This document shows, in pieces, positions 37,839 to 44,723 of a stretch of 64,000 nucleotides of DNA. The stretch is from the NCBI GenBank assembly GCA_017557405.1, contig JAFYYV010000051.1, positions 62,001 to 126,000 of the forward strand, written 5' to 3'. Made by a program: the position numbers and the translations under genes. Below the pieces are notes generated by a model. The model searched no databases, was not told the origin of the DNA, and saw only the letters and a list, made by a program, of their open reading frames with translations. This DNA comes from Prevotella sp. GTDB taxonomy: Bacteria; Bacteroidota; Bacteroidia; Bacteroidales; Bacteroidaceae. The first letter of the stretch is position 1, and every line of letters starts with the position of its first letter.

Positions 37839-38915
37839 TTATTTCCTTTTTTTGATTAATATGGCAGGCCAACAAAGCTTATATGTTGTCCCGATTTTTA
37901 TAACTCCCCGTCTGTTAAGATCACTAGCATTCTTTGCGTCTTCCTTCGTATAGACTTTTGTTTTCAAGCCAGAATTGTTGTCGCGGTCTGTAATTCCCAA
38001 GACAATAAATTGGTCAGGGTCATAATTGGCAAAGAAAGTGGGAGGAACCCCCATAGGCTCATCATAATCCGCGGGAATGTCAGCAACGTTTTTCACAAAA
38101 ATAGCGTCATAGTTGTCATACTTGGGATACTCCTCTGGAGTGTAATGCTTGTAAAGGTCTAATTCCTCGTGACGCTTGCTATGGTCAAGGTTTGTGAACC
38201 AACAAATATTTCCCATTGTCGATATGATGGTTCCGTCCTCAAGTGTTTTTATGTTAGTCTTGCTCTCGTCGTATATCTCTGGAATAACGAACTTCATGGA
38301 GCCAGCATAGTAGCCCAGCCATAGTTGGTTGTCCCTAATGCGCGAGAAAATGTCTTTGTACGTCACATTATTTTGATTTCCGATTATTAGGAATTTCTTC
38401 CCATGTTTATAAAGAAGGTTTACAAATTCCCTGAAGAGAGAGAACGGAGGATTGGTTACCACAATGTCAGCTTCTTGTAAGAGCTGTATACACTCGGGAC
38501 TTCGGAAATCACCATTGCCTTCCAAAAGCGTTGGAGGATTTTTTCGCAGTATGATTTCAACATCTTCCAAGTCCGTTGCCCCATCCCCATTAACATCCGT
38601 CACTTCTGTAAGCTCTATTTTGAAAGCTTTCCTACTACTATCCTGTCTTTTCTCAAACAGGTCGAATTCTGTTCCAGCCACGGGAGAACCATCATAGCAT
38701 GTACATATAAGCTTCTTCAGCCCCCATGCATTAAACTTTGTAGCAAAGAACTTGAAGAAATTGCTTTCGTAAGGGTCATCACAGTTGCAAAACACAATTT
38801 TGTCTCTGAAGTGTTTTCTGTAGTGCGAAAGTTCATTGGCTATATCTGAAAGTTGGGTGTAAAACTCATCTTCCTTAGCTTTTTGAGCAGCATTCTGGTT
38901 TTTGTTTTTTGCCAT
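37839..38915 (-). CDS. Adenine-specific DNA methyltransferase, EcoRI-methylase family
   Basis: A 358-residue protein, first gene of the three-gene operon. It starts MAKNKNQNAAQKAKEDEFYT; the EDEFYTQ start, VFCNCDDPYESNFFKFFA, the NGDGATDLEDVE insertion and the catalytic NPPF (155-158, in IVVTNPPFSLFREFV) are characteristic of M.EcoRI-type enzymes, which methylate adenine at N6. It probably protects a recognition site from the encoded nucleases. EcoRI enzymes see GAATTC, but target recognition here cannot be read from sequence. An 11-bp hairpin lies 4 bp upstream of its ATG, within a long structured region. Confidence 0.92.
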   Translation of the reverse strand: MAKNKNQNAAQKAKEDEFYTQLSDIANELSHYRKHFRDKIVFCNCDDPYESNFFKFFATKFNAWGLKKLICTCYDGSPVAGTEFDLFEKRQDSSRKAFKIELTEVTDVNGDGATDLEDVEIILRKNPPTLLEGNGDFRSPECIQLLQEADIVVTNPPFSLFREFVNLLYKHGKKFLIIGNQNNVTYKDIFSRIRDNQLWLGYYAGSMKFVIPEIYDESKTNIKTLEDGTIISTMGNICWFTNLDHSKRHEELDLYKHYTPEEYPKYDNYDAIFVKNVADIPADYDEPMGVPPTFFANYDPDQFIVLGITDRDNNSGLKTKVYTKEDAKNASDLNRRGVIKIGTTYKLCWPAILIKKRK

Positions 38916-38919
38916 AATC

Positions 38920-39309
38920 GATTGATAGTTTTCAGTTAACTACATCCAACTATCAATCACGCTAAGACGCAAAAAAGACGTGATGCACCTTTTGCGTCCA
39001 GCAAGAGGCGAAGCCTAGGATAACTTGGAACCCCTGTATATGAACAAGAATGCACCACGCTTTGCGTGTGCATCGCTATATTCATATAACAAGGGCCAAG
39101 ATATGGCTCACCTGTCACGTATTATTCCGTGCTTGTTATTCCAATTGAAGTTTCCTAGGCTTTCTTGGCTGAACGCGAAATAATAGCGAATGCTTTTTCT
39201 AATATGTCAGTCCGGATTTTGACAATCCGCTTTCGTTCGGTCATTTGCAAGCCAGCTTGCATGACACTCACTTAATCGCGGATTTCTCCCCGAACCGATG
39301 GCAAAGATA
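38920..39309 (-). other. Highly structured region upstream of the methylase operon (candidate ncRNA, leader or origin)
   Basis: No ORF of note, but nested pairings. These are: 38920-38930/38948-38958 (11 bp), 38966-38974/38990-38998 (9 bp), 39011-39019/39154-39162 (aagcctagg), 39025-39030/39139-39144, 39037-39044/39081-39088 (tatatgaa), 39050-39060/39064-39073 (10 bp, one bulge), and a 39239-39265 hairpin. Also 39224-39230/39278-39284 and 39235-39240/39290-39295, which cross as an H-type pseudoknot. A minus-strand TATCTTTG (39302-39309) with TTG 20 bp upstream (39330-39332) could start a transcript near 39295 that traverses it all. Confidence 0.65.
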
Positions 39310-39396
39310 AAGAATCTTTTTAAAACAAGCAAGAAAAAGGGCAAGTTTCCTATCGAAACTTGCCTTAAATCTTGAAATAGTATTGTCAAAGTCGGC

Positions 39397-40104
39397 TTAT
39401 ACAACAGCTGCCGTCAGTTCATTGCCAATTTTGTGAATCGCATCCATAATGCGTTTCAACTGATACGGCCGTGTGGTTTTTAGTCCATTCGCATATTGTG
39501 AAAGCAGGCTCTGCTTAATACCCGAAGCGCGGCTAATTGCTACGAAGGATATGTAAGGTCTATAGGCATTCAACAGCGCTCTCGCATCGAGGAATTTGTA
39601 CTCAAACTCATACTCCTTGTTTTTAAGCCACTGTGGCACTTCATTTCCATTGGCCACCAATCTTTCAATGTGGAAAGCAAGGCTCGCTTCTACATCTATT
39701 TGTAAATCAACAAAAGTTTCGGCAGTAAACACTCCAATTCCTGGCACGTTCACACCAAGCGATGCTGAGAATTTGTTTTCACACCAAGATATATCCACCC
39801 GAATCTTCTTGGTTTCACCCGATTCATTTATTTGTCTTCTACGACGTGGTAGTAATCTTTCTGCAAACAACCGACTTTCTATTTTCGCCGCAAACTCTGT
39901 CAAGGTGAGATTCAACGCCTCACAGTAGTCTATCAATTCAATGACATCAAGTCTTCGGGTGCCTACCTCAATTTTAGATATCCATTCTTGTCTGACACCT
40001 AACATCTGAGCTATATCTTTCTGATCAAGCTTCAGGCATTCACGTTCTATCTGTAGAAGAATACCAACGAATTTTCTTCTCCTTTTATGCAATTCTTTTT
40101 TCAT
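39397..40104 (-). CDS. XRE-family regulator fused to a HicB-like antitoxin domain
   Basis: A GTG at 40113 is in frame, but the ATG at 40104 (MKKELHKRRRKFVGILLQIE) is preferred, giving 235 residues. Residues about 20-70 form an XRE helix-turn-helix (LDQKDIAQMLGVRQEWISKI). The region from about 92 (KKIRVDISWCENKFSASLG, EASLAFHIERLV) is HicB-like, and about 175-225 (ISRASGIKQSLLSQYANGLK) a second helix-turn-helix as in Bacteroidota HicB proteins. No HicA toxin is next to it. The palindrome covering its own promoter suggests autoregulation. It may control the island genes on both sides. Confidence 0.78.
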   Translation of the reverse strand: MKKELHKRRRKFVGILLQIERECLKLDQKDIAQMLGVRQEWISKIEVGTRRLDVIELIDYCEALNLTLTEFAAKIESRLFAERLLPRRRRQINESGETKKIRVDISWCENKFSASLGVNVPGIGVFTAETFVDLQIDVEASLAFHIERLVANGNEVPQWLKNKEYEFEYKFLDARALLNAYRPYISFVAISRASGIKQSLLSQYANGLKTTRPYQLKRIMDAIHKIGNELTAAVV

Positions 40105-40112
40105 ATCTGCCA

Positions 40113-40134
40113 CAAAGGTAATAAAAATATTACC
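40113..40134 (-). promoter_or_regulatory. Promoter core overlapped by a palindrome, XRE/HicB gene
   Basis: Minus-strand TACCTTTG (40113-40120) is a -7 element 8 bp from the ATG. It overlaps the palindrome ggtaata-aaaa-tattacc at 40117-40134, a natural site for the regulator's own helix-turn-helix. Confidence 0.55.
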
Positions 40135-40187
40135 AAATATGCGAAAACTGGCATAATGAAATCTTTAGTAAACTTCTGCACGTAAAA

Positions 40188-40230
40188 TGTACGTATTGCA
40201 ACCGAACGTGTTCGGGATGCAAGGTGTACA
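40188..40230. other. Long imperfect palindrome upstream of the 40270 gene
   Basis: TGTAC...TTGCA-a-CCGAAC-gt-GTTCGG-ga-TGCAA...GTACA, centred near 40208. The CCGAAC/GTTCGG half-sites recur at 39235-39240 and 39290-39295 in the structured region. It could be an operator, a replication-initiator site or a hairpin leader. Confidence 0.6.
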
Positions 40231-40269
40231 CGAAGTCCCTTGTTTGTCAAACTAACAACTTTCAAGAAA

Positions 40270-40605
40270 ATGAAAAAGAAAGTTTTCAGTGCTGCCCGTC
40301 ACGGCAGTAAGCGAGTGAGAGGGATTTCAAGAGAAGTCCGAGTGTTGGATCTGCAAGCACCTTACGGCATTAGTAATAATGCTCTAAGCACACTGATGGT
40401 GTTGGCGAACCCGCACAAGTATGCACACCTATTCTACAAGGTATGCAACTGCCTGCGTGGTTTCGACCCTCGCATGCAGGGAGAGATTGTGGAGGCTTTA
40501 GCCCTGTACTACACGGGCAAAGCGTTCACCATCACCTGCATCGAGCACATCGACGAACTGCTGGTAAACCTGTACAAGGAATGTGACCGATTATTAGCAG
40601 AGTAG
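40270..40605 (+). CDS. Small hypothetical protein of the accessory island
   Basis: The frame opens with a TTG at 40240, but the ATG at 40270 (MKKKVFSAARHGSKRVRGIS) is chosen, giving 111 residues. The N-terminal third is very basic and the remainder helical with cysteines (YKVCNCLRGFDPRMQGEIVE, TITCIEHIDELLVNLYKECD). I recognise no domain. It is followed 81 bp later by the ATPase gene on the same strand, and the pair resembles short accessory genes of Bacteroidota mobile elements. The basic start suggests nucleic-acid contact, which is inference only. Confidence 0.6.
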   Translation: MKKKVFSAARHGSKRVRGISREVRVLDLQAPYGISNNALSTLMVLANPHKYAHLFYKVCNCLRGFDPRMQGEIVEALALYYTGKAFTITCIEHIDELLVNLYKECDRLLAE

Positions 40606-40686
40606 GTGGCTCGGCATTAAATCATTTCTGGAGAGGATGTGTCTCCAAACGCATTCTCTCCTAATTACAAACAAATAATAACAATT

Positions 40687-41913
40687 ATGGATAAGTTTAT
40701 TTTTAACGAAAATGAAATGTCATCAGAGAATGAGACATTGAATGGCGCACTTCCAAGGCTACGTACCTTTGCGGAGATTGAAGCAGAGGAAGGGTGTACT
40801 ACCCAACCGGCTATTCCCCAACCAATGGACGACGAGAAGATGACGGACGAAGACATCCTGAATCTATGGGAAACATTGCGCATCACAACCAAGACCGAAG
40901 TGCCGGAGTTGGAACCCATCATCAAGGTCAGCTACAAGGAAGAGGAGCAGGAAGACCACAAAGAAAGCGAAGTGGGAATCTTTACCCGGCGTGACATTCA
41001 CGGCATCAAGGCCAAGCAAAAAGCAGGCAAAACCACAGTGCTGAAGGTGATTCTGGCGGTTTTGCTCTTGGGGAAAATGTTTCGCCTGACATCGTGTTTG
41101 AAGAATCCGAAAATTTTCTGGCTCGACACTGAGCAGCAAGCTAGCGACGTCAAGCAGATATTGACGGATGTTGGTAAGTTGACTGGCTTGACAGACAGCG
41201 AGATTGACGAACATGTCAATTTGTATCAATTGAGAAGCAGGACTTGCAAGACACTGCTTCGTGAACTGATAGTCAACGTCAAGGCGCATCGTCCCGACGT
41301 AGTCTTCATTGACGGTGTGGTGGAATTTGTGGAGAGTTTCAACGACGAAATCATGTCTCATGACCTGATCAAGGGGCAAAAAATCCTAGCCAACGATTGC
41401 AACTGCGCCATCATCAACGTGCTTCATGAGAATAAGTCAGCTGAAGACGAAAACATGAGAGGACACTTGGGCACTATGCTCTCACAAGCGGCAAGTACCG
41501 TCATACAATGCGTGAAGAGCGATAGTGGTACCATCACGGCCAAGAACTCTGAGGCACGACATGCCCCGATGCCAGAATGGAGTGTGATGTACGACCAAAA
41601 CGGATGTATCGTAGATGCTGACGAACAGGTTCGGAAAGAGAATTACCAGAAACAGATGGAAAAGAAAGAACGTCAACAAGCCGAGAAGGAGGAGCGCAAT
41701 CGTGAACGTAAGGATGCTGCCGTACAAATAGTTCGTAACAACGGTGGTAGTATGTTGCGCAAAGATCTAAAACAGGAGTTAAAGGCAAAACTGAAACTGG
41801 GCGATAGTTCAGTGCAGGAGATCATTCGAGTGTGCCTTGAATCTGAACTTAAAATGGTTGACGGCCGGATTTGTCTCTTGCCTTCAGCGAGCCAAAACGA
41901 GCCTACGACCTGA
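40687..41913 (+). CDS. RecA/RepA-like P-loop ATPase of mobile-element type
   Basis: The ATG at 40687 (MDKFIFNENEMSSENETLNG) is used rather than an in-frame upstream start, giving 408 residues. An acidic N-terminal region (1-95) precedes an AAA_25/RepA-like core with Walker A KAKQKAGKTTVL (Gly114-Lys115-Thr116), atypical in its first half, and Walker B VVFIDG near residue 200. A Lys/Glu/Arg coiled coil (about 318-345) leads to a C-terminal winged-helix-like segment. Such proteins occur in mobilizable elements and plasmids as replication helicases. No integrase or relaxase is present in the window, so a degraded or immobile island is possible. Confidence 0.75.
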   Translation: MDKFIFNENEMSSENETLNGALPRLRTFAEIEAEEGCTTQPAIPQPMDDEKMTDEDILNLWETLRITTKTEVPELEPIIKVSYKEEEQEDHKESEVGIFTRRDIHGIKAKQKAGKTTVLKVILAVLLLGKMFRLTSCLKNPKIFWLDTEQQASDVKQILTDVGKLTGLTDSEIDEHVNLYQLRSRTCKTLLRELIVNVKAHRPDVVFIDGVVEFVESFNDEIMSHDLIKGQKILANDCNCAIINVLHENKSAEDENMRGHLGTMLSQAASTVIQCVKSDSGTITAKNSEARHAPMPEWSVMYDQNGCIVDADEQVRKENYQKQMEKKERQQAEKEERNRERKDAAVQIVRNNGGSMLRKDLKQELKAKLKLGDSSVQEIIRVCLESELKMVDGRICLLPSASQNEPTT

Positions 41914-41920
41914 CTTGATA

Positions 41921-41969
41921 GTCCAACCATCCAAAACTCATTTATATGTAGAGTTTTGGATGGTTGGAC
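41921..41969. terminator. Perfect 19-bp inverted repeat after the ATPase gene
   Basis: Bases 41921-41939 (gtccaaccatccaaaactc) pair perfectly with 41951-41969 around an 11-nt AT-rich loop, 7 bp after the ATPase stop. The stem is strong, but no T-run follows on either side. It may act as a terminator or mark an element end. Confidence 0.6.
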
Positions 41970-42024
41970 ATAAAGTATTGTTTGAATTATTTAACGTAAA
42001 ACGTTGAAAATAAATGACTTGCCG

Positions 42025-42056
42025 TTTGCTAATATGAAACATTTTTTGTAACTTTG
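42025..42056 (+). promoter_or_regulatory. Promoter of the HU-family gene
   Basis: TTTG (42025-42028), 20 bp, then TAACTTTG (42049-42056). The expected start near 42063 leaves a leader of about 110 nt. Confidence 0.75.
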
Positions 42057-42062
42057 AGGTAT

Positions 42063-42174
42063 CAAAGATAGAGCGCGATATCAATTAAAAGGCTCCCTGA
42101 CACTGCTGCATCGGGGGGCACTCCCAAGGGAGAACAGACAGCAGCGTTAGCTCAACTTTTTATACATAATCACT
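42063..42174 (+). other. Structured 5' leader of the HU-family gene
   Basis: Ctccct (42093-42098) can pair with agggag (42127-42132), and ctgctg (42103-42108) with cagcag (42139-42144). The pairs cross, giving a possible pseudoknot around a G-run. The leader is long for this genome, where other leaders here are often 10-60 nt. It could autoregulate HU or be a small stable RNA. Confidence 0.45.
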
Positions 42175-42627
42175 ATGGCAATTTTGTATAAAATCCTTCA
42201 AGACACTCGCGAAAATTCGCTCACTTCTGGCCAGTGGTTTGCTCGTGCCGTGCACACCCAAGCCATTGAATTGGAGGCAATGGCACACGAGATTGAGGAG
42301 AACGTCTCCGTGAAGTACTCTGACGTCTCGGCTGTGTTGATTGAGCTCATCAACGTGATGAACCGTCACCTCAACGCTTCCGAGCGCGTGGTGCTCAATG
42401 GATTCGGTTCGTTCAAAATCGGACTCAAAACCAAGGGCTCGCTCCGCAAGGAGGACTTCTCCGCCTCGAAGAACATCGTGGGTAGCAGACTGAACTTCTG
42501 CCCTGAGTGGAAGGTCACCAAGGAGGGCCATCGCATCCGCAAGTTCCTCAATGATGTTTCCGTGCGTAACATCGAGGAGATTGTGAACGGCAAGAAGGCC
42601 GACGACGACAACAACGCCAACCCGTAA
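42175..42627 (+). CDS. HU-family DNA-binding protein (Bacteroidota long form)
   Basis: A 150-residue nucleoid protein starting MAILYKILQDTRENSLTSGQ. The HU/IHF-like fold is visible in a helical first half, ELEAMAHEIEENVSVKYSDV with LIELINVMNRHL, the turn GFGSFKIGLKTKG, and a basic arm region. The acidic C-terminal tail (KADDDNNANP) replaces the short end of classical HU. It has an N-terminal extension compared with 90-residue HU, a common Bacteroidota subtype. It has its own consensus promoter and a structured leader. Confidence 0.88.
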   Translation: MAILYKILQDTRENSLTSGQWFARAVHTQAIELEAMAHEIEENVSVKYSDVSAVLIELINVMNRHLNASERVVLNGFGSFKIGLKTKGSLRKEDFSASKNIVGSRLNFCPEWKVTKEGHRIRKFLNDVSVRNIEEIVNGKKADDDNNANP

Positions 42628-42630
42628 AAA

Positions 42631-42662
42631 GTCTCCCCTTCGGGGGGAGGTTGGAGGGGGCT
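42631..42662. repeat. GC-rich dispersed repeat after the HU gene
   Basis: Gtctccccttcggggggagg followed by ttggagggggct can form a tight ctcccc/ggggag hairpin 3 bp after the HU stop. It belongs to the same loose family as 4207-4242 and 44686-44720 and may double as the HU terminator. Confidence 0.6.
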
Positions 42663-42675
42663 TCTCTCTGATGTT

Positions 42676-42760
42676 GCTACATGCCACATCTAAGCGTCTC
42701 AGGTGATACATCTGAGGCGCTTACTTGTATCACCTAAGGGCCTTACATGCCACATGTACC
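42676..42760. repeat. Palindromic tandem array E, 22-bp period (CTTACAT/ATGTACC arms)
   Basis: Four units start at 42676, 42698, 42720 and 42742: GCTACAT-gccac-ATCTAAG, CTCAGGT-gatac-ATCTGAG, CTTACTT-gtatc-ACCTAAG and CTTACAT-gccac-ATGTACC, with linkers cgt, gcg and ggc. The gccac centres and CACAT-type arms match the last two units of array D, while the register equals all other arrays. It lies between two convergent genes. Confidence 0.9.
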
Positions 42761-42776
42761 AAAAAGGTCAAAAGAA

Positions 42777-42810
42777 AATAAGGTCATCGAATGATTTCGG
42801 TGACCTTATT
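42777..42810. terminator. Bidirectional terminator, HU region and MFS gene
   Basis: An aataaggtcatcga arm (42777-42790) pairs with 42797-42810 (one A-C mismatch), with a TGAT-like loop. AT-rich flanks on both sides lie between convergent genes. Confidence 0.75.
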
Positions 42811-42828
42811 CAATGTTTAATTTTCAAT

Positions 42829-44484
42829 TTACTTGATATTGGGTTCTTCGAGTCCGAGGCCCTTCTTGCGATCGACAGCTTTCAGGATGAAGCCGAGGAG
42901 GAGGGCGGCGACACCGAGGCATGCGAGCATGACGAGAGGCCACGTGTAGTCGTAGCTGACGGCTGCCTGCTCAGCGGTGATGGAGCCATTGGCGAGGCCA
43001 TTGACGACGTCGGGGTTGGTCTTGTCGAGCACCTTGCCGATGAGGAGCGGGAAGAGCCAGAGCCCGATGTTCTGAATCCAGAAGATGAGTGCGTAGGCGG
43101 AGCCTATGACCTTGGCATCGACGAGCTTGGGTACGCTGGGCCATAGGGATGCCGGTACCAACGAGAAGGAGGAGCCGAGCACGAGGATGGTGATGTAGGC
43201 CACGATGACGCCTCCAATGGCGTTGCCCTTGAAGAGGGGCAGGATGAAGGCGAACGTGAGGTGGCAGGCTATGAGCAGCAGGGAGCCGAGCACGAGCATG
43301 GAGGCTGCCTTGCCCTTATGGTCGACATAGGAGCCGAGGATGGGGGTGATGAGCACAGCGAGCAACGGGAACACGGCGAAGATGCTCTCTGCCGACTGGC
43401 GCATGTATCCCATGAAGCAGTAGGTGATGAGGGCGATGATGGAGATGGCGAGCATTCCATACTGGCGGCTCTTCTGTTTCTGGAAGTTGCTGGCGAAGCC
43501 GAAGGCTGCCACGACGAGCATGATGGCGTACTGGATGATGGTGACCGAGGAGCCTGCCCAGAACGAGTTGCTGGCGGGCTCGGAGAGCGTGAGGTTGCAC
43601 TGCAGCATGTTCACGGCGTACTTCTGGAAGGGGAAGATGGCCGAGTAGTAGAGCACGCAGAGCAGCGCCACGAGCCAGAAGCCGCTGGAGGTGAGTATCT
43701 GTCCGAGGTCCTTGATGCGGAAGGGGTCGTCTTTCTCCTCTGCCTCTCCTGTCTGGGCATCGAGCTTCTTGTCCATGAAGAAATAGACGATGGTCATGAT
43801 GAGGGCGATGCACATGAGGACCACTCCAAAGGCTACGCTACGGCTCACGCTGATGTGGCCACCGAGGCGTGCGAAGTAGGGCGAGAAGATCATGCAGGTG
43901 GCAACGCCAAGGCGTGCCAATGCCATCTCGGAACCCATGGCCAATGCCATCTCGCGACCTTTGAACCACTTGACGATTCCACGTGAGACGGTGATGCCTG
44001 CCATCTCGCATCCGCAACCGAAGATCATGAAGCCGCAGGCGGCGAACTTGGCTGAGGCGGGCATTCCCTCGTAGAAGGGACTGACGCCCAACTCGTCGAA
44101 GACGGGGATGTAGTTGAGGTTGTTGGTGAACCATGTCTCGAGTCCGCTACCGGCAAAGCTGTCGCTCACGGCGTACCACTTGATGATGGCTCCCACGAGC
44201 ATCACGGCTGCCGAGAGGATGGCTGTGAAGCGAACGCCCATCTTGTCGAGGATGATGCCGGCGAAGATGAGGAAGAACACGAAGACGTTGAGGAACACCT
44301 CGGAGCCCTGCATGGTGCCGAAGGCTGTGGAGTCCCATCCGCGCTCTGAGAGCATGAGGTCCTTGATGGGCGAGAGGATGTCCATGAAAATGTAACTGCA
44401 GAACATGGCGAGCGCCAGCAGCAGTAGGGCGGTCCACCGCATGGCAGCGGAGTCGCGCAGTGTCTTTTGAATTGAATCAGTCAT
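42829..44484 (-). CDS. Major facilitator superfamily transporter
   Basis: A 551-residue protein with about 12 membrane segments, for example WTALLLLALAMFCSYIFMDI and VFVFFLIFAGIILDKMGVRF, the latter with the MFS loop 2-3 DKMG motif. A charged central loop (KLDAQTGEAEEKDDPFRIKD) separates the halves. The pattern LSPIKDLMLSERGWDSTAFG resembles Bacteroidota nitrate/nitrite or organic-acid type MFS proteins, but the substrate is unknown. It is monocistronic, and the 239-bp region before it contains only repeats. Confidence 0.85.
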   Translation of the reverse strand: MTDSIQKTLRDSAAMRWTALLLLALAMFCSYIFMDILSPIKDLMLSERGWDSTAFGTMQGSEVFLNVFVFFLIFAGIILDKMGVRFTAILSAAVMLVGAIIKWYAVSDSFAGSGLETWFTNNLNYIPVFDELGVSPFYEGMPASAKFAACGFMIFGCGCEMAGITVSRGIVKWFKGREMALAMGSEMALARLGVATCMIFSPYFARLGGHISVSRSVAFGVVLMCIALIMTIVYFFMDKKLDAQTGEAEEKDDPFRIKDLGQILTSSGFWLVALLCVLYYSAIFPFQKYAVNMLQCNLTLSEPASNSFWAGSSVTIIQYAIMLVVAAFGFASNFQKQKSRQYGMLAISIIALITYCFMGYMRQSAESIFAVFPLLAVLITPILGSYVDHKGKAASMLVLGSLLLIACHLTFAFILPLFKGNAIGGVIVAYITILVLGSSFSLVPASLWPSVPKLVDAKVIGSAYALIFWIQNIGLWLFPLLIGKVLDKTNPDVVNGLANGSITAEQAAVSYDYTWPLVMLACLGVAALLLGFILKAVDRKKGLGLEEPNIK

Positions 44485-44723
44485 AATATAATTTTTTAAT
44501 TTTATAATTCTCTAATTTTTCATTAGGAGTTATCCGAAGTTATCAGAAAGGCTACGGGTAGGCGAGCCTTGCTCGGGAATGGTTAAGAGGTCTCGACCTC
44601 TGGAGTTAACTGACATTACTTTTGCTACTCCTTATCTATTATCTCATTATCTGGGAGTATCGTCCGCTAACTCCCGTTAACTACTCCCCTCCCTACTTGG
44701 GGAGGGGTCGGGGGTGAGGCTTC
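44485..44723. repeat. Gene-free gap with a GC-rich palindromic repeat (44686-44720)
   Basis: The right end holds cccctccctacttggggagg + ggtcgggggtgagg, a hairpin related in reverse orientation to the insert at 4207-4242, and it abuts the dpp5 stop codon. The left part holds small dyads (gaggtctcgacctc near 44590-44603) and ttatctatta/ttatctc words. No gene or clear promoter is seen. Confidence 0.6.

Noticed and set aside
37839-38915. NGDGATDLEDVE in the methyltransferase as a fused dockerin or EF-hand
   Set aside because: From memory this acidic segment is a normal part of EcoRI-family methylases, not an added domain.
43261-43986. 241-residue Glu/His-rich ORF on the + strand
   Set aside because: Antisense to the MFS transporter. 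The low-complexity acidic composition is an artefact of hydrophobic codons read backwards.
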